Shown in pieces: positions 1 through 5,070 of a stretch of DNA of 10,667 nt. The stretch's first letter is position 1. Each line of letters begins with the position of its first letter. The DNA lies in NCBI GenBank assembly GCA_002343325.1, contig DDSG01000140.1, positions 1 to 10,667 of the forward strand, read 5' to 3'. Below the pieces are notes generated by a model that was given only the letters and a program-made list of their open reading frames with translations, was not told the DNA's origin and did no database searches. Position numbers and translations under genes: made by a program. The stretch is from Phycisphaerales bacterium UBA2396. Lineage in GTDB: Bacteria > Planctomycetota > Phycisphaerae > Phycisphaerales > UBA1924.

Positions 1-529
1 CGCCGATCCCCGTGCCCTTCACGCTGTCGATGTCCACGCCCAGATCGCGTGCCAGGCGGCGGACCGCGGGGGTCGCCAAGGCCTTGCCCGGCTCGGGCCC
101 CTCTTCCTTCTTCATCATGCCCACTACGGTGCCGGCGTCTTCGCGTTCCTCGGCCGCGGGGGCCGGTGCCGCAGGAGTTGGTGCCGCGGGAGCTGGCTTG
201 GCGGCGGCGGGAGCCGACCCGTTGGACGTCGCGGCCGACGCCCCACCGGACGCCCCACCGGACGCCCCACCGGACGCCTGATAGCTCACCAGCGGGTTGC
301 CCACGTGCAGGATCTCGCCCTCCTTGCCGTGGAGTTCCTTGATCGTCCCGGCCCGGGGGCTGGGCACCTCGACCAGTGCCTTGTCCGTCTCCATCTCGGC
401 CAGGATGTCGTGCTCCTTCACCGTCTGACCGGGCGTGACACGCCACTTGATCAGTTCGGCCTCGTGCACGCCCTCCCCGAGGTCGGGCAGGATGAAGATG
501 TCAGGGTCCGCGGACTTGTGGTGAGCCAT
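1..529 (-). CDS. pdhC: Dihydrolipoamide acyltransferase (E2), N-terminal part
   Basis: This is the E2 core subunit of a 2-oxo acid dehydrogenase complex, most likely pyruvate dehydrogenase. It carries acyl groups on a swinging lipoyl arm and transfers them to CoA in the cytoplasm. The visible 176 residues contain one lipoyl domain (about residues 10-85). The lipoyl-lysine is K50 in the motif EMETDKALVEV, and the domain opens with ILPDLGEGVHEAE. An ASGG repeat and an Ala/Pro-rich linker follow (about 86-127). Next comes the start of a peripheral subunit-binding domain (ATPAVRRLARDLGVDIDSVKGTG), which docks E1 or E3. The catalytic acyltransferase domain lies beyond base 1. The ATG at 527-529 is chosen because the lipoyl domain begins about 10 residues later; no clear Shine-Dalgarno sequence precedes it. 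The pyruvate assignment rests mainly on the nearby pdhB; a branched-chain or 2-oxoglutarate E2 is possible. Confidence 0.9.
   Translation of the reverse strand, partial: MAHHKSADPDIFILPDLGEGVHEAELIKWRVTPGQTVKEHDILAEMETDKALVEVPSPRAGTIKELHGKEGEILHVGNPLVSYQASGGASGGASGGASAATSNGSAPAAAKPAPAAPTPAAPAPAAEEREDAGTVVGMMKKEEGPEPGKALATPAVRRLARDLGVDIDSVKGTGIG
237..278. repeat. 12-bp tandem repeat coding for ASGG units in E2
   Basis: Three perfect copies of the 12-base unit GACGCCCCACCG run from 237 to 272, and a partial fourth copy (GACGCC) ends at 278. On the coding minus strand they encode repeated Ala-Ser-Gly-Gly in the flexible linker after the lipoyl domain. The unit length keeps the reading frame, so copy-number change by slippage would only alter linker length. 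Confidence 0.85.
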
Positions 530-592
530 AAGGACGCATTCTACCCCGCCGATCGGCGTCTGTTCCTACGCTTGCTCCCGCACGGACCCGCC
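530..592. promoter_or_regulatory. Divergent spacer with candidate E2 promoter and palindrome
   Basis: This 63-base gap separates the divergent E2 and channel starts, so it should hold promoters for both. On the minus strand, 538-543 reads TAGAAT, five of six bases matching the sigma-70 -10 box, but I see no convincing -35 box. Transcription from it would begin about at the E2 ATG, giving a leaderless or nearly leaderless message, in keeping with the missing Shine-Dalgarno sequence. A perfect 12-base palindrome, CGCCGATCGGCG, lies at 547-558 and could be an operator, although GATCG-type words are common across the window. I see no plus-strand promoter for the channel. Confidence 0.3.
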
Positions 593-1444
593 ATGAACAG
601 CCCACCCACCCCATCCAGTCTGATTCGCCTCGTCGAGGCCCCCTGGTTCGCCCGGGGGGTGCTGCTCGTCATCCTGCTGAACGCCGTGCTGATCGGGTGG
701 GAGACCTACGCCCCGGCCCAGTGGATCACCATCGGCCTGAAGGTCTGTCTTGGCGTCTTCGTCGTCGAACTGATCCTCAAGATCGCCGCCGCGATCAAGG
801 CCGGCACGCTCCCCGCGTTCTTCCGCGACGGCTGGAACCTCTTCGATCTGGCGGTGGTCGTCGGCAGCCTTTTCCCCGCCGTCGGGCCCATGGGGCCCAT
901 CCTGCGCGTCATCCGCGTGCTGCGCGTCTTCCGCCTCGTGCGCAGCATCCCGGAACTGCGACTGATCGTCACCGTGCTCCTGCGGTCGATCGTCAGCATG
1001 AAGTACATCGCCCTGCTCGGGGGCGTGGTCTTCTACATCTACGCCGTCATCGGCGTCTACCTCTTCCGTGAACACCTCCCCGCCTATTCATCGCTCCACG
1101 AGTCCCTCTTCACGCTCTTCCGCGTGCTCACCGGCGACAACTGGACGGACCTTCGCTACGGCGTCGCCGAGGCCGTCAAGGGCACACCCAACGCCGCTCT
1201 CGCGTGGAAGGCGACTCTCTACCACGTCTCGTGGATCATCGTCTCGACGTTCCTGCTCATCAACCTGATCGTCGGTGCCGTGCTGAACAACTACCAGCAG
1301 GTGCAAGAGATCGAAGCCAGCCGCCGCGACGTCGCGCTCGGGCTTGTCGACACATCCGACGCACGCCTGCGAGAGCTCGTCAAGGAGCTCGACCGCGTCC
1401 TGACCGCCCGCCAGGCCACCAACCAGGATCAGACCACGAAGTGA
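593..1444 (+). CDS. One-domain voltage-gated cation channel (ion transport family)
   Basis: This 283-residue membrane protein has the six-helix layout of BacNav-type channels, which work as tetramers in the inner membrane. S1 lies at about 21-36, S2 about 45-67 and S3 about 82-98. S4 carries arginines at every third position: R105, R108, R111, R114 and R117. S5 is about 138-158. The pore loop has FTLFRVLTGDNWTDL, with filter T180-G181-D182-N183-W184. S6 contains STFLLINLIVGAVLNNYQ, and a charged, probably coiled-coil C-terminus follows (about 245-275). Bacterial sodium channels normally have TLESW in the filter, so Asp replaces the key Glu here. The start at 593 is chosen because upstream in-frame sequence runs antisense into the E2 gene. 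The next gene overlaps its stop by one base. Ion selectivity cannot be settled from sequence; sodium, calcium or mixed conduction is possible. Confidence 0.88.
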   Translation: MNSPPTPSSLIRLVEAPWFARGVLLVILLNAVLIGWETYAPAQWITIGLKVCLGVFVVELILKIAAAIKAGTLPAFFRDGWNLFDLAVVVGSLFPAVGPMGPILRVIRVLRVFRLVRSIPELRLIVTVLLRSIVSMKYIALLGGVVFYIYAVIGVYLFREHLPAYSSLHESLFTLFRVLTGDNWTDLRYGVAEAVKGTPNAALAWKATLYHVSWIIVSTFLLINLIVGAVLNNYQQVQEIEASRRDVALGLVDTSDARLRELVKELDRVLTARQATNQDQTTK

Positions 1445-2256
1445 TGTCGCTCGCCTCCATCGCCGCGCTCGAGGAAGCCCGTGCGGCGAGGGGCATGGCC
1501 GCCATCGCCGATACCTCGCTCCCCATCGCCGGCGGTGTCGCCACACGCGGCACACCCGGCTCCTGGGTCAACACCGCCGTCGGGCTCGGCCTCGCCGGGC
1601 CGGTCGATCCCGCCGACGTCGACCGCCTCATCGACTTTCACGCTTCAGCCGGCATCGAGCCCCGCATCGAGCTTGCCGCCACCGCAGACCCGACGCTCTT
1701 TCAGGCGCTGTCCGACCGCGCCTTCGTGCTCCGATCGATCGAGTACGTCTTCGCACGCGATCTCCGCGACGCCCAGGGCTTCGCCACCCCCGCCCCTCAC
1801 CCCGAAGGCCTGACGATCGAAGTGCTCGACAAGAACGACCACGACGCCGCCAGGCTCCACGCGTCCGTCGCGATGACCGGGTTCGTGCCCGAGGGCGTCG
1901 TCCTCGACGACAGCATCCTGCAAGCCGGCATCCGCACCGTTCTCCACCCCGAGACGATCTCGGTCCTCGCTCGGATCCGCGGCACCCCCGCCGGTTCGGC
2001 CGCCATGGCCTTGGGAGGGCGGGTTGCCGGGCTCTTCGGCGCCAGCGTTCTCCCCGAATTCCGCCGCCGGGGCATCCAACAGGCGTTGCTCGCGGCCCGC
2101 CTGCGGTTCGCCCGAGAACTCGGCGCCTCCCTCGCGACCATCGGCTCGCGCCCGGACGCCGGCACCGAACGCAACGTGCGGCGCATGGGCTTCTTCCTGG
2201 CCTATGCCAAGCCCATCCTTGTGCGCCCCGGGCAGGGCCTGGCCCCGAACCTATAA
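1444..2256 (+). CDS. GNAT-family N-acetyltransferase
   Basis: This 270-residue protein ends in a GNAT fold. The acetyl-CoA pyrophosphate-binding motif A is seen as SVLPEFRRRGIQQALLAARL (residues 201-220), in which RRRGIQ supplies the loop. The typical late element NVRRMGF follows near the C-terminus. The N-terminal half (about 1-110) has no motif I recognise and may be a degenerate first acetyltransferase domain or a substrate-binding region. The substrate is unknown. The start ATG shares its A with the TGA stop of the channel gene (TGATG), so the two genes are probably translationally coupled. A GTG one codon earlier is also in frame. An acetyltransferase coupled to a channel might modify the channel or a shared target, but nothing in the sequence proves this. 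Confidence 0.82.
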   Translation: MSLASIAALEEARAARGMAAIADTSLPIAGGVATRGTPGSWVNTAVGLGLAGPVDPADVDRLIDFHASAGIEPRIELAATADPTLFQALSDRAFVLRSIEYVFARDLRDAQGFATPAPHPEGLTIEVLDKNDHDAARLHASVAMTGFVPEGVVLDDSILQAGIRTVLHPETISVLARIRGTPAGSAAMALGGRVAGLFGASVLPEFRRRGIQQALLAARLRFARELGASLATIGSRPDAGTERNVRRMGFFLAYAKPILVRPGQGLAPNL

Positions 2257-2330
2257 CCGCCGCCGCCGCGCGAACTCTCCCGGAACTCCCGCACAGCCCG
2301 CGCCGCCCCAACCGACACGCCCCATCACCC

Positions 2331-2358
2331 TCAAGTTCCCCTTGCCCCGCGCCGATCC
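2331..2358 (+). promoter_or_regulatory. Candidate sigma-28 (FliA-type) promoter for motAB
   Basis: The -35-like element TCAAGTTC (2331-2338) matches six of eight bases of the flagellar consensus TAAAGTTT. The -10-like element GCCGATCC (2351-2358) matches six of eight bases of GCCGATAA. The spacer is 12 bases against the usual 11. The site lies 42 bases before the motA ATG, where a flagellar class III promoter would be expected. GCCGAT is common in this GC-rich DNA, so the AT-richer upstream half is the more telling part. Confidence 0.45.
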
Positions 2359-2362
2359 TGCG

Positions 2363-2391
2363 CTCCGAGGGGGTGTGTCGCCCCCGCGGAG
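2363..2391 (+). promoter_or_regulatory. motA leader hairpin covering the Shine-Dalgarno site
   Basis: Bases 2363-2373 (CTCCG, A, GGGGG) pair with 2381-2391 (CCCCC, G, CGGAG). They form ten base pairs, nine of them G-C, with one A/G mismatch and a seven-base loop, TGTGTCG. The 3' arm contains GGAG (2388-2391), the only good ribosome-binding site for motA, nine bases before its ATG. When folded, the hairpin would hide the site. No run of T follows, so it does not look like an intrinsic terminator for the GNAT gene. The predicted sigma-28 transcript would start at or next to the hairpin foot. Confidence 0.5.
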
Positions 2392-2400
2392 TGCCCTTTC

Positions 2401-3177
2401 ATGGACAAGGCCAGCGTCATCGGCTCCCTCCTGATGTTCGGTGCCGTTGCGCTGGTCTGTTACCAGGCCACGCACGGCGATCTGATGTCGCTCTGGTCAC
2501 CCAAGGGCTTCATCATGGTGATCATCGGGTCCGTCGCCGCCATCTTCATGTCCATGTCCATGGACCGCATCAAGATGGTCCCGGGCTACGTCCGACGGTA
2601 CCTCTTCACCTCCGGCACGCCCACCGTCGAGACCATCACCATCATCGCCTCGCTCGCCGAGAAGGCCCGCCGCGACGGCATCCTCTCCCTCGAAAGCGAG
2701 CTCTCCAAGATCAAGAACAGCTTCCTCACCAACGGGCTCAAAATGGCCGTGGACGGCATCGATCCGGAGGTCATCGAGACCACGCTCCGGCTCGAGATCA
2801 TGGCCATGCAGGAACGCCACAAGAGCGGCAAGAAGTTCTTCGACCTCCTCAAGGTCTACGGCCCGGGTCTGGGTCTGGTCGCCACGCTCCTCGGACAGAT
2901 CGGTATGTTCAAGAACCTCGGCGGCGACATCGCCACCATGGGCTACATGCTCGCCGTCGCCGTCGTGGCGACGATGTACGGCACCGTGCTCGCCAACTGC
3001 TTCGCCGGGCCCGTCGGCGACAAGCTCGCCTTCCGCTCCGCCGAGGAGATCCTCAACCGCGAGCTCATCATCCAGGGCATCCTGTCCATTCAGGCCGGCG
3101 AGAACCCAAGGGCAACCCTCGACAAGCTCGCCGCGTTCGTCCCGCCCGTCAGCCGCGCTTCACTCAAGGCCGCCTGA
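2401..3177 (+). CDS. motA: Flagellar motor stator protein MotA
   Basis: MotA forms the ring of the flagellar stator in the inner membrane; proton or sodium flow through MotA-MotB drives the rotor. This 258-residue protein has the family's four membrane segments at about 6-23, 36-53, 152-170 and 181-203. A large cytoplasmic loop between segments 2 and 3 contains ARRDGILSLE (89-98), the conserved charged region that contacts FliG. The two prolines important for torque are present: P155 in YGPGLGLVATLLG and P204 in CFAGPVGDKL. Length is normal for the Gram-positive-like short form. The start has GGAG nine bases upstream, although that site lies in a strong leader hairpin. motB follows 36 bases downstream, so the two are almost certainly one transcript. 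Confidence 0.96.
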   Translation: MDKASVIGSLLMFGAVALVCYQATHGDLMSLWSPKGFIMVIIGSVAAIFMSMSMDRIKMVPGYVRRYLFTSGTPTVETITIIASLAEKARRDGILSLESELSKIKNSFLTNGLKMAVDGIDPEVIETTLRLEIMAMQERHKSGKKFFDLLKVYGPGLGLVATLLGQIGMFKNLGGDIATMGYMLAVAVVATMYGTVLANCFAGPVGDKLAFRSAEEILNRELIIQGILSIQAGENPRATLDKLAAFVPPVSRASLKAA

Positions 3178-3213
3178 TCCCAGGCCTCGTCCCACTCTCT
3201 CGGAGACACGATC

Positions 3214-4044
3214 ATGTCCGGCCACGGCGAAGGCAACGCGCACGGCAACCAGGGCGGGGGCGGTGCGCACGGCGAGGGCGGCGAGCACAAGAAGCACAAA
3301 AAGCACCATCCGCACCGCCACGAAGAGCACGAGCACGAAGAAGGCTGGATCGTCTCCTTCGCCGACAACGTGCTGCTTATGATGGGCTTCTTCGTCATTC
3401 TCCTCGCGCTCAACATGGGCCCCAAAGGCGGTGGGGAGTCCGAGGGCGAAGGGTCGGGCTCGCCCGCGAACAACACGCGGCTGCTCGACTTCGCGATCGC
3501 CGTGCGTTCCGCGTTCAACAACCCCGTCAAGCTTGATTCGTCCGATCCCGCGGATCAGGCCCTGATCCAGCGCATCCTCCAACGCCAGGCCGAGGGCGAT
3601 CTGCCCACCCCCGGGCCCAAGGGGATCGACCGCAGCGCCCAGAGCATCCGTCCCAGCGACTGGATCGGCGAGGACGGGCTCGTCCGCTTCGCCGAGGGCG
3701 AGTCCGACCTCAACGCCGACGCCAAGCTCACCATCGCCGCCGTCGCCAAGCGGGTCGTCGATTCACGCTGGATGGTCGAGGTTCGCGGGCACACCAGCCG
3801 CTGGGAGACCTGGGGCAACGCCCGCAAGGCCCGCGATCTGTCCTACGAACGCGCTTGGAGCGTCGCCTCCGAGCTGGTCCGCCTCGGCGCGACGTGGGAC
3901 CAGATCCGTCTGACCGCGTGCGGCGAGAACGAGCCGCTCTCACCCGGTGCGCGCAACGCCGCCGAGGGCGAGTCGAGCCAGCGGGCCGAGGTGCTCGTCC
4001 TCCGCGACACCGTCGCGCCGCTCCCGTTTAACGCCGATCGTTAG
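3214..4044 (+). CDS. motB: Flagellar motor stator protein MotB
   Basis: MotB is the ion-carrying stator subunit and anchors the stator to peptidoglycan. This 276-residue protein has a cytoplasmic tail of 43 residues with 11 histidines, densest at 25-41 beside many Lys and Glu. One membrane helix follows (about 45-68, GWIVSFADNVLLMMGFFVIL), with the ion-binding aspartate at D51. Residues 86-101 look like the plug helix that closes unassembled stators. An OmpA/MotB domain fills about 150-265. Its first motif reads VRGHTSRW, so the Asp expected after GHT is S195, while the conserved Arg in LSYERA (R213) is kept. The family's NRRVE-type ending is replaced by SQRAEVLV. GGAG eight bases before the ATG supports the start. 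The stop lies seven bases from the convergent pdhB stop. Confidence 0.94.
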   Translation: MSGHGEGNAHGNQGGGGAHGEGGEHKKHKKHHPHRHEEHEHEEGWIVSFADNVLLMMGFFVILLALNMGPKGGGESEGEGSGSPANNTRLLDFAIAVRSAFNNPVKLDSSDPADQALIQRILQRQAEGDLPTPGPKGIDRSAQSIRPSDWIGEDGLVRFAEGESDLNADAKLTIAAVAKRVVDSRWMVEVRGHTSRWETWGNARKARDLSYERAWSVASELVRLGATWDQIRLTACGENEPLSPGARNAAEGESSQRAEVLVLRDTVAPLPFNADR

Positions 4045-4051
4045 CCCTGAT

Positions 4052-5044
4052 TCAGTACGCCAGCGTCCGCGAGATCGCTTCCGCGATCCGCTTCGGATCT
4101 GGGATGTACTCAAGCTCGAGCTTGTAGTAAGGCATCACGGTGTCAAACCCGGTGACGCGCTGCACCGGAGCCTTGAGGTGCAGGAAGCACTGCTCCTGGA
4201 TCACCGTCGCCACCTCTGACGCGAAGCCCGCCGTCTTCGGCGCCTCGCACACGATCACGCATCGCCCGGTCTTCTGCACGCTCTTGACGATCGTCTCCTC
4301 GTCGAGCGGGTAGATCGTCCGAAGGTCGATCAGCTCGATCGACGCGTCGATCTCGTCCATCGCCTTGAGGCAGTCAAAGACCGGCGCACCCCACGAGATC
4401 ACCGTCAGGTCCGTCCCCTCGTTGACCACCTTCGCCACGCCGATCGGGATCGTGTAATCCTCTTCGGGAATCTGTTCGCGGAACGAGCGGTACACACGCT
4501 TGGGCTCGAAGAACACCACCGGGTCCGGGTCGCGGATCGCCGACAGCAAAAGCCCCTTCGCGTCGTAAGGCGTGCACGGCATCACGACCTTGAGCCCCGG
4601 CGTGTGCGCATAGATCGCCTCGGGCGAATCGCTGTGCAGCTCCGGCGCGTGGATGCCACCGCCCACCGGCACGCGCACCACCATCGGGATCGTCACCGCC
4701 CCGCGCGTCCTCGTCCGGTACCGCGCCGCGTGGTTCGTGAGCTGATCGAACGCTGGCCCAAGGAACCCCTCGAACTGAATCTCAGGGATCGGCCTCATCC
4801 CGCCCATCGCCAGGCCGATCGCCGTCCCCATGATCCCCGATTCGGCCAGCGGCGTATCGATCGACCGATCAGGCCCGAACCGCTTCTGCAGCCCTTCCGT
4901 CACGCGGAAGACGCCCCCGTTGAGCCCGACGTCCTCGCCCAGGCAGACCACGCGATCGTCGCGCTCCATCTCCTGGTACAGCGCCTCGTTGATCGCATCG
5001 ACCAGCGTCAGGCCCTTGTCCTTCATCATCTCGGTGCGGGGCAT
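4052..5044 (-). CDS. pdhB: Pyruvate dehydrogenase E1 beta subunit
   Basis: With E1 alpha, this subunit decarboxylates pyruvate using thiamine diphosphate and passes the acetyl group to the lipoyl arm of E2. The 330-residue protein covers the whole family length (about 325). Visible signatures are GEDVGLNGGVFRVTEGL near the N-terminus, DTPLAESGIMGTAIGLAMGG, GGGIHAPELHSDSPEA, PGLKVVMPCTPYDAKGLL and DPVVFFEP, and a C-terminal transketolase domain with IDLRTIYPLDEETI. The wording closely resembles PdhB of Gram-positive bacteria, so pyruvate is the likeliest substrate, with branched-chain 2-oxo acids as the alternative. The start at 5044 is set by AAGGAG five bases upstream. It is the last gene of a minus-strand operon, 26 bases after the fusion gene. 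The E2 gene lies 3.5 kb further on the same strand; no E1 alpha is visible in the window. Confidence 0.95.
   Translation of the reverse strand: MPRTEMMKDKGLTLVDAINEALYQEMERDDRVVCLGEDVGLNGGVFRVTEGLQKRFGPDRSIDTPLAESGIMGTAIGLAMGGMRPIPEIQFEGFLGPAFDQLTNHAARYRTRTRGAVTIPMVVRVPVGGGIHAPELHSDSPEAIYAHTPGLKVVMPCTPYDAKGLLLSAIRDPDPVVFFEPKRVYRSFREQIPEEDYTIPIGVAKVVNEGTDLTVISWGAPVFDCLKAMDEIDASIELIDLRTIYPLDEETIVKSVQKTGRCVIVCEAPKTAGFASEVATVIQEQCFLHLKAPVQRVTGFDTVMPYYKLELEYIPDPKRIAEAISRTLAY
4074..4099. other. Two overlapping inverted repeats at the motB-pdhB convergence
   Basis: GATCGC-TTCC-GCGATC (4073-4088) and GATCCG-CTT-CGGATC (4085-4099) share the bases around 4085-4088, so only one could fold at a time. 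They lie 29-55 bases past the motB stop, inside the last codons of pdhB. There is no room for a terminator in the seven bases between the stops, and no T-run follows either repeat. They may slow or mark transcription of motB, or be chance within coding sequence. Confidence 0.25.
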
Positions 5045-5049
5045 GGAAT

Positions 5050-5055
5050 CTCCTT
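5050..5055 (-). promoter_or_regulatory. Strong Shine-Dalgarno site of pdhB
   Basis: The minus strand reads AAGGAG five bases before the ATG at 5044. This is the best ribosome-binding site in the window and fixes the pdhB start against the longer in-frame extension, which would overlap the upstream fusion gene. Confidence 0.8.
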
Positions 5056-5070
5056 CGCGTTCGCCGCAGT

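Noticed and set aside
237..278. Short regular repeats as a possible CRISPR array
   Set aside because: The units are 12 bases, directly abutting with no spacers, and encode a Gly/Ser/Ala linker in frame.
305..592. Upstream extension of the channel gene
   Set aside because: It runs antisense through the lipoyl-domain coding region of E2, and homology to channels begins after the ATG at 593.
2363..2391. The motA leader hairpin as an intrinsic terminator for the GNAT gene
   Set aside because: No T-run follows the stem, and its 3' arm is the ribosome-binding site of motA. A leader role fits better, though partial termination cannot be excluded.
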